64,000 nucleotides of DNA from assembly GCF_000196315.1 (NCBI RefSeq), contig NC_014230.1, positions 2,256,501-2,320,500 of the forward strand. Reading direction: 5' to 3'. The notes below the pieces were generated by a model. That model worked only from the letters and a program-made list of their open reading frames with translations. It was not told the origin of the DNA and ran no database searches. The position numbers and the translations under genes are program-made. The DNA comes from Croceibacter atlanticus HTCC2559. Its GTDB lineage: Bacteria; Bacteroidota; Bacteroidia; Flavobacteriales; Flavobacteriaceae. Shown piece by piece: positions 44,022-52,473 of this stretch (the first letter of the stretch is position 1; every line of letters starts with the position of its first letter).

Positions 44022-45134
44022 ATGAGAGTCATCATCTTTTTCCTGTTTTTTAGCAGTGTAGCTTTACAAGCACAGAATTATCAATTTTCAGAAGACATTA
44101 ACATTGCCTGTACGCCTGTAATAAGCCAAGGTCGTACCGGAACCTGCTGGAGTTTTTCCACTTCTTCTTTTTTAGAATCTGAAATTATAAGATTAAAAGG
44201 TAAACCTATCGATTTATCTGAAATGTATACAGTACGACAAATTTATCCTGAGAAGGCAGAAAATTATATCATGCGTCAAGGCAAAGCACAATTTAGTCAA
44301 GGTGGATTAGCTCACGATGTATTGCACTCTGTATCTAAATATGGATTAGTACCACAATCTGTATACGATGGTTTAGATACTAACCAAACAGACCATAACC
44401 ATACTGAGATGGTTGCTATTTTAACCGCTATGTTAAACCGTTATATTGAGAATCCTGCTAAAGAACTGTCTCCAAAGTGGAAAATGGCTGTAAGTAGTGT
44501 TCTAGATGCATATTTGGGAGCTACTGTAAATGAATTTGAATATGATGGTACTACATTTACGCCAATGAGTTTTTTAGAGATGACAGGTATTTCTCCAAAA
44601 GATTATATTACTGTAACTTCTTTTAAACAAGCGCCGTTTTATTCTACATTTATATTAAATATTCCTGATAATTTTTCTAATGGTAGCTTTTATAACGTTC
44701 CTTTAGATGAGTTGGTTGAAGTTACAGATAATGCTTTAAAAAATGGTTTTTCTGTTGAGTTAGATGTGGATGTAAGCGAGCAAACATTTTCTTCTAAACA
44801 TGGTGTTGCAGTTATCCCAAGTAATGATAGCGACAGTAAAGCTATTTTAAGTGAAATTAAACCTGAAAAACAAATTACACAAGATTACAGACAACAGGAG
44901 TTTGAAAATTACAACACTACAGATGATCACTTAATGCATATTGTGGGTACCATAAAAGACCAAAAGGGTAATACATATTATAAAGTAAAAAACTCTTGGG
45001 GAACAGATGCTAACCGTAACGCTAATGGAGGATATATTTATATGAGTAAAGCTTATTTTAAATTAAAAGCTATTTCTGTTACTGTACATAAAGATGCACT
45101 TCCTAAGGCAATTGCAAATAAGCTAAACAAGTAA
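44022..45134 (+). CDS. C1 family cysteine peptidase, secreted
   Basis: 370 residues with a signal peptide (to LQAQ). ISQGRTGTCWSFSTSSFLE holds the oxyanion Gln and nucleophile Cys42; DDHLMHIVG near residue 305 has the catalytic His; VKNSWGTDA near residue 325 has the Asn. This order and spacing match the bleomycin hydrolase/aminopeptidase C branch (C1B) rather than papain. It acts outside the cytoplasm, unlike most bleomycin hydrolases. A terminator follows. Confidence 0.9.
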   Translation: MRVIIFFLFFSSVALQAQNYQFSEDINIACTPVISQGRTGTCWSFSTSSFLESEIIRLKGKPIDLSEMYTVRQIYPEKAENYIMRQGKAQFSQGGLAHDVLHSVSKYGLVPQSVYDGLDTNQTDHNHTEMVAILTAMLNRYIENPAKELSPKWKMAVSSVLDAYLGATVNEFEYDGTTFTPMSFLEMTGISPKDYITVTSFKQAPFYSTFILNIPDNFSNGSFYNVPLDELVEVTDNALKNGFSVELDVDVSEQTFSSKHGVAVIPSNDSDSKAILSEIKPEKQITQDYRQQEFENYNTTDDHLMHIVGTIKDQKGNTYYKVKNSWGTDANRNANGGYIYMSKAYFKLKAISVTVHKDALPKAIANKLNK

Positions 45135-45156
45135 TAACACTTATAATTATATATAT

Positions 45157-45187
45157 AAAAAGCCCTCGATTATATCGAGGGCTTTTT
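45157..45187. terminator. Bidirectional terminator
   Basis: A perfect 14-bp stem AAAAAGCCCTCGAT / ATCGAGGGCTTTTT with a 3-base loop between convergent genes. Confidence 0.9.
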
Positions 45188-45224
45188 AATTTAAAGCTTT
45201 TGCTTTATCTACTTAAACTATACC

Positions 45225-46262
45225 TTAGTTCTTGTAGAAGTATACAGAAGAAGCACTAGATAATGCAACGTTTGTTGCAGGAGCTACATCTCCACCAGCT
45301 TCGAAGTCTGTTCCTACGAAAGAAACAACTCTACCTCCACCATTTGCAATCTCTGCAATAAATACTGTGTTAGACTCTGCATCATACTCAGCAGATATTG
45401 GGTTACCTAATAATGTAGATTCACCAGCAACTCTTACTTGATCAGTAACAGCAACCATACCACCATCTGCAGCAGCACTAAACTTAGATGTAAAGTTAGA
45501 TACTACGTGGAAACCACCATCTGTATCTGCACCATCACCAGAAGCTGCACCAATATCTGTTAAGATCATAGTAGTACCATCATAAGCCATACCGTGAGTT
45601 CTTACAATACCTTCAAAAGCAACTCTCTTGTCTGCAGAAATTGAAACATCTGTAGTGTGAGTTGATAAGAAGTTAGAGAATAATGCTACTTCATTAGTTG
45701 CATCTACAACAGCATATAAATCTGCTCCTACAAATGCAATTTCCCATACTTTAAAGTCAACAGTTACTGTGTTTCTTAATGTGAAACCAGAATCTGTTCT
45801 TTGGAAAATAAAGTAACGACCATCTGCAGTAGCTTCATCACCATCTACATCTTCTGAGTCTGCTACTACATAGAAATCACCACTTACAGCAATTGCTCTT
45901 GGGTTTTCTAATACAGCTTCACTAGATAAGCTAGCAGTTAAAGTAATACCATCGTTAGAAATTGATGCATCTGCATAGCTATCTAATGTAAGGTTAGAAC
46001 GAGATGCTTGTGTTACTGCATCTGCATCTGCATCATAATAAATACCTTCTGCTGCTAAAGAAGCAGTTAAAAGTGTTTTACTAGTACCATCTTCTAAATC
46101 GAATACTGTAATGTTACCGTTATTGTTATTAGAAGCGTAAAGTTCTGTTCTAGAATCTGCAGTTGGAGGCGTAGAATCTCCACCGTTATCATCATCACTG
46201 CTACAAGCAGCAAGAGAACCTATTACTAAAGATCCTAAAAGGATTGTTTTTAAATTTTTCAT
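45225..46262 (-). CDS. Surface-exposed lipoprotein with beta-propeller-like repeats
   Basis: 345 residues from ATG 46262. MKNLKTILLGSLVIGSLAAC has a lipobox (LAAC), and the acid-rich tail SSDDDNGGD right after the Cys is the Bacteroidetes lipoprotein export signal that sends proteins to the outer face. The body alternates strands such as ELYASNNNNGNITVFDLEDG, YVVADSEDVDGD and LYAVVDATNEVALF, suggesting a propeller, but no named domain is certain. No enzyme motif. The upstream 250 bp have a weak -7 match (TATCTTTA). Confidence 0.7.
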   Translation of the reverse strand: MKNLKTILLGSLVIGSLAACSSDDDNGGDSTPPTADSRTELYASNNNNGNITVFDLEDGTSKTLLTASLAAEGIYYDADADAVTQASRSNLTLDSYADASISNDGITLTASLSSEAVLENPRAIAVSGDFYVVADSEDVDGDEATADGRYFIFQRTDSGFTLRNTVTVDFKVWEIAFVGADLYAVVDATNEVALFSNFLSTHTTDVSISADKRVAFEGIVRTHGMAYDGTTMILTDIGAASGDGADTDGGFHVVSNFTSKFSAAADGGMVAVTDQVRVAGESTLLGNPISAEYDAESNTVFIAEIANGGGRVVSFVGTDFEAGGDVAPATNVALSSASSVYFYKN

Positions 46263-46583
46263 TTTTTGGTTTTTGTTATTAAACATTGCTTTTATTTAAG
46301 ATGTAAAGATAACGAGATGGTTGCGTACTTGTTGCTAACGATATGTGAATGAAATTCAACCCGTTTCATTATAACTAATTGTTTATCAATTATTTACACT
46401 AATATTTTGATGTAACATTTAACGTCATTTTAAGATTTTTGGGAGTAATTTGTGAGCTTTTTAATGGGTTTAAGATTTTTTTTAGAAAACTGGTATTTTG
46501 GATATAAAACATAAAAAAACGCTTACAGATATTTAACTGTAAGCGCTTTGCAATGCTATAAGTATTCAAACTATAATTTCTAT
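46263..46583. other. Intergenic region before the lipoprotein gene
   Basis: 321 AT-rich bases. They hold the terminator of the proline dehydrogenase gene (46513-46545) and the promoter region of the lipoprotein. No ORF or RNA is evident. Confidence 0.5.
46513..46545 (-). terminator. Terminator after proline dehydrogenase
   Basis: CGCTTACAG / CTGTAAGCG with an 8-base loop, followed on the minus strand by seven Ts. It starts 39 bp after the stop. Confidence 0.85.
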
Positions 46584-47777
46584 TTAATGAATAGTCTTTT
46601 TATGTTTTCCTTTTCGTCTGTCTTTTTCTTCTAATAATAAGGCAAGTTCTCTTCCTGTTTGTCCTTTTACAGATGTGTTTTCTTGAGCACGACGTATAAG
46701 ATATGGCACAACATCTCTTACAGGACCAAATGGTATTAATTTGGCAGAGTTATAGCCATTAGCCGCTAGGTTAAAACTAATATGATCACTCATACCGTAA
46801 AGTTGAGCAAACCAAATACGACCATCGTCTTTAGCTAAATCTCTATCTTGTGTTAGCTGCATTGCCAAGTATGAAGACACTTCGTTGTGAGTACCTATAA
46901 ATAATTCGAAATCTTCTAAGTGATTCATTATGTAAGCCATTACGGCATTAAAATTAACGTCTGTAGCTTCTTTATCTTCACAAATTGGTGTAGGATAGCC
47001 CATTTTAGATGCTCTTGCATTCTCTTTTTCCATATATGCACCTCTTACTATCTTGGCTCCAATTTTAAAACCTTTAGCTTGGCCTCTTTCGTGCAAGTCT
47101 TTTATATACTGCAATCTATCCCAACGGTAACATTGTATGGTATTAAAAATAATAACTTTCTCTTTGTTATAAAGCGCCATCATTTCCTCTATCAAATCAT
47201 CTGCAGCATCTTGCATCCAAGATTCTTCAGCATCAACTAAAACACATACATCTAGATCGTATGCAGTTTTACAAAGACGTTTAACACGATCTTTAATTTT
47301 ATTCCAAGATTCTTCTTCCTCTGCTGTTAAGGTTTCCTTGTTAGTCACTTTTGCCCAAATATCAAAAGCACCTACACCAGTTGGTTTAAATACTGCAAAT
47401 GGCATTTCTGGTTTATCTGCTATAAACTTTATAATGTTTATTTTACGTTGCGTAGCAGCATCAAACTCTTCATCGGTTTCTTTACCTTCTACAGAGTAGT
47501 CTAATATACCGTGTAGCTTCTTTGTATATATCTTTCGAATATTAGGTAAGCAATCTTCCTCGGTTACACCACCACAAAACTGATTAAATACTGTTTTCTT
47601 TATTAACCCTTCAACAGGTAACCTTAAATTTAAAGATACATTAGTTAAAAATGTACCTACTTTAACCATAACAGGACTGCCAATAGATTTAAACATGAAA
47701 ATAGCACGGTTTAACTCTCCATCTGTCTTTAAACTGAATGCCCTCTTGGTATTGTTAAATATTTTTGTTGTAATCAT
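46584..47777 (-). CDS. Proline dehydrogenase
   Basis: 397 residues from ATG 47777. The FAD TIM barrel oxidises proline to pyrroline-5-carboxylate. AVFKPTGVGAF, VCVLVDAEESWMQDAADDL, IIFNTIQCYRWDRL, KIVRGAYMEKE and FIGTHNE are the substrate and FAD motifs, and LIRRAQENTSVKGQTGREL near the C-terminus has the Arg pair for the proline carboxylate. It is the single-domain form without the P5C dehydrogenase part. Divergent from aroB. Confidence 0.94.
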   Translation of the reverse strand: MITTKIFNNTKRAFSLKTDGELNRAIFMFKSIGSPVMVKVGTFLTNVSLNLRLPVEGLIKKTVFNQFCGGVTEEDCLPNIRKIYTKKLHGILDYSVEGKETDEEFDAATQRKINIIKFIADKPEMPFAVFKPTGVGAFDIWAKVTNKETLTAEEEESWNKIKDRVKRLCKTAYDLDVCVLVDAEESWMQDAADDLIEEMMALYNKEKVIIFNTIQCYRWDRLQYIKDLHERGQAKGFKIGAKIVRGAYMEKENARASKMGYPTPICEDKEATDVNFNAVMAYIMNHLEDFELFIGTHNEVSSYLAMQLTQDRDLAKDDGRIWFAQLYGMSDHISFNLAANGYNSAKLIPFGPVRDVVPYLIRRAQENTSVKGQTGRELALLLEEKDRRKGKHKKTIH

Positions 47778-47795
47778 TTCTATTTTTTTGACGCA

Positions 47796-47803
47796 CAAAT
47801 ATA
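47796..47803 (-). promoter_or_regulatory. -7 box TATATTTG for proline dehydrogenase
   Basis: An exact TAnnTTTG 18 bp before ATG 47777. It excludes the longer start at 47816, which lies upstream of the promoter. Confidence 0.6.
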
Positions 47804-47865
47804 GGTATTGCAGCACTACTTTTAATTGTTTGTTATACTTTCGAATTAAAATTTGAAATTAACTT

Positions 47866-48942
47866 ATGAAATTTGATCCCATAGCTTCTGGCAATAGCAT
47901 TGTGTACTTTGAAAATGAAGGTTATACAGCGTTAAACAGTTATTTGAAAGAGGAAAAACCTTCTAAAATTTTTGTTCTTGTAGACTCTAATACCCTACAA
48001 GATTGTTTACCTATTTTCTTAGCTAAACTAGAAACAGAAATTGTTATTGAAACAATTGAGATTGAACCAGGCGAAAGTTTTAAAACAATTGATACCTGTG
48101 TAGGTGTTTGGAATGCTCTATCTGAGTTGAATGCAGATCGAAAAAGTATTATTCTTAATCTTGGTGGTGGCGTTGTAACAGATCTTGGTGGTTTTGTCGC
48201 TTCAACTTTTAAAAGAGGCATACCTTATATAAATATACCTACATCTTTATTAGCAATGGTTGATGCCTCTGTTGGTGGAAAAACAGGCGTAGATTTAGGA
48301 GTGCTTAAAAATCAGATTGGCGTAATATCACATTCTGAAATGGTTATTGTAGATACAAATTATCTTAAAACACTGCCTGGAAAACAAATGCGAAGTGGTC
48401 ATGCCGAAATTTTAAAGCATGGATTAATTACTAGTAAATCGTATTGGGACAAATGTTCAGATTTAAAGAATCTCACCTTAGAGTCTTATGATGCTATTAT
48501 TTATGAGTCTGTACAGATAAAAAATAATGTTGTAACCAAAGACCCTAAAGAAAAAGGATTAAGGAAGACATTAAACTTTGGCCATACGCTAGGTCATGCT
48601 ATAGAATCTTATTTATTAGAACACGATACAAAAGACGCTGTATTACACGGCGAAGCAGTTGCTGCAGGAATGATACTTGCATTGCACCTTTCTGAAGCAG
48701 AATATGAGTTTCCTAGCCAAGAAAAAGAAGAAATTTGTAATACTTTATTGAGTATTTATGGAAAAATTTCTCTTAACCATGAAGATTATCAGCATATTAT
48801 TGAATTATTAAAATTTGATAAAAAAAATACGCACGGTAAAATAAACTTTATACTTTTGAAGGGCTTTGGAGAGGCTGTTTTAGACTGCCAAATATCTAAC
48901 GAAAGATTACTCGAAGCATTTAATTACTATAAAAACTTATAG
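47866..48942 (+). CDS. aroB: 3-dehydroquinate synthase
   Basis: 358 residues. It converts DAHP to 3-dehydroquinate in the shikimate pathway with NAD and zinc. LNLGGGVVTDLGGFVASTFKR (split) near residue 103 is the NAD motif; INIPTSLLAMVDASVGGKTG near residue 125 and GHAEILKHGLI carry substrate and zinc residues; NFGHTLGHAIES and HGEAVAAGM hold the zinc His residues. Divergent from the proline dehydrogenase gene with 88 bp between. Confidence 0.96.
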   Translation: MKFDPIASGNSIVYFENEGYTALNSYLKEEKPSKIFVLVDSNTLQDCLPIFLAKLETEIVIETIEIEPGESFKTIDTCVGVWNALSELNADRKSIILNLGGGVVTDLGGFVASTFKRGIPYINIPTSLLAMVDASVGGKTGVDLGVLKNQIGVISHSEMVIVDTNYLKTLPGKQMRSGHAEILKHGLITSKSYWDKCSDLKNLTLESYDAIIYESVQIKNNVVTKDPKEKGLRKTLNFGHTLGHAIESYLLEHDTKDAVLHGEAVAAGMILALHLSEAEYEFPSQEKEEICNTLLSIYGKISLNHEDYQHIIELLKFDKKNTHGKINFILLKGFGEAVLDCQISNERLLEAFNYYKNL

Positions 48943-49009
48943 TCCCTAATTTTGGATTATAAAAAGATTTTATACATTTAAACTTAAGACTTTAATAAAA
49001 CCCTTTGCT

Positions 49010-49339
49010 ATGAAACGTGTCATTGTTGACTATAAAAAACTTACCCCAGAAATTTTGGGAATGCTTGTTGAAAAATACCCTGACGGATATGATGATGATC
49101 AAATAATCTCGTTTAGAAATGCTAAAAATGAGAAGATTGAAGCTGTCGAGGTGAGAACAGAAGACTCTATCTACCTTGTTAAGGTTAGTACAAAACTAGA
49201 AAACTCTATGGCAGGTTATGATGTTGATGATTATGATGATGGTGATTTATCTGAACCTATTGTAGAACTAGAACAAAAACCAGGCAAAGATGAATTGGAT
49301 ATAGAAGACGAAGAAACAGATGAAGAAGAAGAGGATTAA
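49010..49339 (+). CDS. Acidic conserved protein of unknown function
   Basis: 109 residues. The first 60 look like a small folded domain (RVIVDYKKLTPEILGMLVEK, DSIYLVKVSTKLE). The last 40 are very acidic, ending in a run of Glu and Asp (EETDEEEED). No domain is recognised. The end of the gene doubles as the terminator: the stop TAA lies in the loop of the hairpin. It stands 67 bp after aroB on the same strand. Confidence 0.7.
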   Translation: MKRVIVDYKKLTPEILGMLVEKYPDGYDDDQIISFRNAKNEKIEAVEVRTEDSIYLVKVSTKLENSMAGYDVDDYDDGDLSEPIVELEQKPGKDELDIEDEETDEEEED

Positions 49340-49356
49340 TCCTCTTCTTTTTTTTT
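49326..49356 (+). terminator. Terminator overlapping the stop codon
   Basis: AAGAAGAGGA / TCCTCTTCTT with loop TTAA, then a T tract. The last codons of the acidic protein form the left arm and the stop codon the loop. Confidence 0.85.
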
Positions 49357-50053
49357 ATCGCACTAATTGAATAGTTGCCTTATTACCAGTGGCTAGAGAC
49401 CAATACCTATCCATTACAACATGGCCATTAGAGTCTATAACTTTTAGCTCTGCTGTATTTGGTGCAAACAGGCCCATACTTACGGCCTTAAAATCTAAAA
49501 TACTTATACCAGGTTTAATGTCTATTAGCATGACTTTATAACCTCCAGATAATGTTATATTACCTTCAACAAGTTCTTTGTTAAGGTAAACTTGTATAAT
49601 ATCTCCATCTACATTACCGTAATCTCTAAAAAACACTTCAACATACTTAGAGGTGGTTTTAATAGTACCTAAATTTCTATCACCAGTAAAAACCTCTTCA
49701 ACAGGAAAGTTTTCTTCAGACCATTTTGGTTGTATATCGTAACGTTGGTCTATAAATTTTGATTTCTGAGGTGTCATATCTACCATTTTCTTAGAGTCAT
49801 CTTTAGAGATAGAACTTTCAGACTTAGGTAACACCGTAAAGCCATTATTGGTTTTAGATAAACTTGGAGAAGTTTTGCTTCTTAAGCTACTGTTTTCTGC
49901 TTCTTTATTTTCTTCAGCCTTAATAAGAATACCACCAGTATTTCTATCTATTTGAGCCTGTAATGAGGTAAGGCCAACACAACATAACACAGCAATTATA
50001 GCTACTGCTTTATTAGAAAAGTCTATTAAAAGTTGATGCATTGTTAAAGACAT
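49355..50053 (-). CDS. Secreted protein of unknown function
   Basis: 232 residues with a signal peptide ending near SLQAQ (start at ATG 50053 or 50041). A Ser/Lys-rich linker (about 45-95) is followed by a compact beta domain: YVEVFFRDYGNVDGDIIQVY, GGYKVMLIDIKPGISILDFKA (split), NTAELKVIDSNG. The pattern recalls a small beta sandwich, but I do not recognise the family. A good promoter lies upstream. Confidence 0.7.
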   Translation of the reverse strand: MSLTMHQLLIDFSNKAVAIIAVLCCVGLTSLQAQIDRNTGGILIKAEENKEAENSSLRSKTSPSLSKTNNGFTVLPKSESSISKDDSKKMVDMTPQKSKFIDQRYDIQPKWSEENFPVEEVFTGDRNLGTIKTTSKYVEVFFRDYGNVDGDIIQVYLNKELVEGNITLSGGYKVMLIDIKPGISILDFKAVSMGLFAPNTAELKVIDSNGHVVMDRYWSLATGNKATIQLVR

Positions 50054-50082
50054 AATTGATAGTAATAGTTATTATAAGGTAT

Positions 50083-50115
50083 CAAAAGTAAATTGAGTAT
50101 ATTTAAAAGTCTCAA
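50083..50115 (-). promoter_or_regulatory. Promoter TTG-N22-TACTTTTG for the 49355-50053 gene
   Basis: Exact -7 box at 50083-50090 and TTG at 50113-50115 on the minus strand, 30 bp before the ATG. Confidence 0.6.
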
Positions 50116-50128
50116 TTTATAATTAGTT

Positions 50129-51406
50129 ATGAAAACAAATATCACACCAAAACTACGCATTCCCTATTGTTATGTTGCAATACTTTTCTTGTTTGTAATA
50201 AATATTGGGCAAGCACAAGACTCATTTACAACATATAAAGGAGAAGTTGTTAATGAGGCTAACAATGATCCTTTAGTATTTGCAACACTAAGTGTAGAAG
50301 GTACAAATATTAGTACAGTTACCAATTCTGATGGTCTATTTACTCTTAAAGTACCAAATACAATTAAAGATGCAAGGATCGTGGTTATGTACTTAGGGTT
50401 TACTCCCAAAACATTCTTGTTATCCTCTTTTAATAAAGAACGTACCAAAATTGGTTTGAGTGAGGTAACTACACAGCTTAATGAAGTTATGGTACAAACT
50501 AATAAAAATGCTAAAGCAATAGTTAAAAAAGCCCTTAGTAATAAAGGCGAAAACTATATGAATAGCCCTAAGAGAATGATGGCGTTTTATAGAGAAACTA
50601 TAAAGAAAAGAAGACGTAATGTGTCTTTAGCAGAAGCTGTTATTACCGTTAATAAAGAATCTTATGATTCTTTTAAATCAGATAAAATTGCACTTTTTAA
50701 ATCTAGGAAAAGTACAGACTACTCTAAGTTAGATACCATTGCATTAAAATTACAAGGTGGTCCATTAAATGCATTGTACGTAGATGTCATGAAGTATCCT
50801 GATTATTTTTTGAATTATGAGGATTTTGATAAATATAAATTCACCTTCGATGAGCCTACTATAATTAATGATGAGTTAGTGTATGTGATTAATTTTAAGC
50901 AAACTAAAGCGCAAGAAGATGATCCGCTGTATTTTGGCACACTTTATATTAACTCAAATACAATGGCACTTACAAATGCTATTTATAATTTAAATGTAGA
51001 GAACAGAGCTGCAGCAAGCGCATTATTTGTAAGGCGTAAACCGTCTGGTGCTAATGTTTACCCAACAGAAGCTGTTTACAGAGTAAACTATAGACAACAA
51101 AATGGAAAATGGTATTATGGTTATAGTAACGTACAAATTGAGTTTGTGATAGATTGGGATAACAAACTATTTAACTCTAAATACACCTTACAGAGTGAAA
51201 TGGCAATTACAGATATTATAGATAACAACTCTGAAACTATTAGAAATAGAGACCGTTTTAAACAATCTGCTATTTTAGTAGATGAAACCTCAGGATTTAC
51301 AGATCCAGATTTCTGGGGAGCTTTTAATGTTATAGAGCCAGATAAATCGATAGAATCTGCTATCGACAAAATACAGAAACAATTAAGAAAGCTAGAAAAG
51401 TCTTAA
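50129..51406 (+). CDS. Carboxypeptidase-regulatory-like domain protein, secreted
   Basis: 425 residues with a signal peptide (to GQAQ). TYKGEVVNEANNDPLVFATL, then TNSDGLFTLKVP and VVMYLGFTPK form the CarboxypepD_reg-like beta sandwich (about 35-115) that often begins surface proteins. The rest (AKAIVKKALSNKGENYMNSP, then FYRETIKKRRR, near residues 130-165) matches a group of flavobacterial outer-membrane-associated proteins with no known function. No TonB barrel is present. A terminator follows. Confidence 0.75.
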   Translation: MKTNITPKLRIPYCYVAILFLFVINIGQAQDSFTTYKGEVVNEANNDPLVFATLSVEGTNISTVTNSDGLFTLKVPNTIKDARIVVMYLGFTPKTFLLSSFNKERTKIGLSEVTTQLNEVMVQTNKNAKAIVKKALSNKGENYMNSPKRMMAFYRETIKKRRRNVSLAEAVITVNKESYDSFKSDKIALFKSRKSTDYSKLDTIALKLQGGPLNALYVDVMKYPDYFLNYEDFDKYKFTFDEPTIINDELVYVINFKQTKAQEDDPLYFGTLYINSNTMALTNAIYNLNVENRAAASALFVRRKPSGANVYPTEAVYRVNYRQQNGKWYYGYSNVQIEFVIDWDNKLFNSKYTLQSEMAITDIIDNNSETIRNRDRFKQSAILVDETSGFTDPDFWGAFNVIEPDKSIESAIDKIQKQLRKLEKS

Positions 51407-51431
51407 ATCACTATTTAACTTTTATGTATTT

Positions 51432-51464
51432 AACCTTCAAAATTAATTTTTTGAAGGTTTTTTT
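51432..51464 (+). terminator. Terminator
   Basis: AACCTTCAAAA / TTTTGAAGGTT with a short AT loop, then Ts, 26 bp after the carboxypeptidase-regulatory-like gene. Confidence 0.8.
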
Positions 51465-51552
51465 CATTTCCACATTAAACCTTTTAATTTTTTAAATGTC
51501 ATAACCATGTAACAATAGGTACTTTATAAAGTCTTATTAAAAAACTATACCA

Positions 51553-52440
51553 ATGAAATATATTTTTACCTGTTTAGCAATAGTATGCACTATTGCACTT
51601 CAAGCCCAAAGTATTAGCGGAAAAGCTACTTATGAAAGTAAGACTACTGTCGATATGGATGGTTTTGGTGGAAGAGAGATGACCGATGATATGAAGAAAA
51701 TGATTATGGAGCGTATGAAAAGTATGCTCGAGAAAACTTACATTCTTACATTTAATAAAAATGAATCTTTATATACAGAAGAAGAGCATTTAGAAACTGG
51801 AGCTTCCGGTGGCGGAATGAGAATGATGATGAACAGTTTTTCTGCTGGTGTTCAATATAAAAATACAGAAACAAATGAACTTGTCGAGGAAAATGAATTC
51901 TTCGGAAAGCAATTTTTAATAAAAGATACTATCCAGAATATAAACTGGACTCTTACCAAAGAATCTAAACAAATAGGCCAATACATTGCTTTTAAAGCTA
52001 CAGGTGTAAAAGAATTATCTGACACAGATTTTCAATTTGCAAGACGTCGTGGTGGTAGAGATGGAAACCGAAGAGGTCGAATTGAAAATGATACCGAAAA
52101 AAAGCAAGATACTATAGAAGACTCTAAAAAAGACCCGCTTGAAGAAATAGAGATTCCTAAGGAGATAGAAATTACTGCTTGGTACACTCCACAAATACCA
52201 ACGAGTACAGGACCAGGTGAATATGGTGGTCTTCCAGGATTAATTTTAGAACTTAATGCACATCGTACTACAATACTTTGTTCTAAAATTGAAATGAATA
52301 CTAAAGATACTTCAGACATAAAAAAACCTACAAAAGGTAAAGAAGTGTCTAGAGAAGAATACCAAAAGATTGTAAAAGAAAAAACCGAAGAAATGCGTGC
52401 AAACTTTAGAGGTGGCGGTCGCGGTGGCAGACGTTTTTAA
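51553..52440 (+). CDS. GLPGLI family protein
   Basis: 295 residues with a signal peptide (to LQAQ). GEYGGLPGLILELNAH near residue 222 is the defining GLPGLI motif of this Bacteroidetes family of unknown function. Two unusual basic segments are present: ARRRGGRDGNRRGR (near residue 162), directly before a Glu/Asp/Lys-rich stretch, and a C-terminal FRGGGRGGRRF. The TonB-receptor-like gene follows after 33 bp and is probably in the same operon, a pairing often seen for GLPGLI genes. Confidence 0.9.
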   Translation: MKYIFTCLAIVCTIALQAQSISGKATYESKTTVDMDGFGGREMTDDMKKMIMERMKSMLEKTYILTFNKNESLYTEEEHLETGASGGGMRMMMNSFSAGVQYKNTETNELVEENEFFGKQFLIKDTIQNINWTLTKESKQIGQYIAFKATGVKELSDTDFQFARRRGGRDGNRRGRIENDTEKKQDTIEDSKKDPLEEIEIPKEIEITAWYTPQIPTSTGPGEYGGLPGLILELNAHRTTILCSKIEMNTKDTSDIKKPTKGKEVSREEYQKIVKEKTEEMRANFRGGGRGGRRF

Positions 52441-52473
52441 TCTTACATAATACTTACTAACTCACTCTTACTT

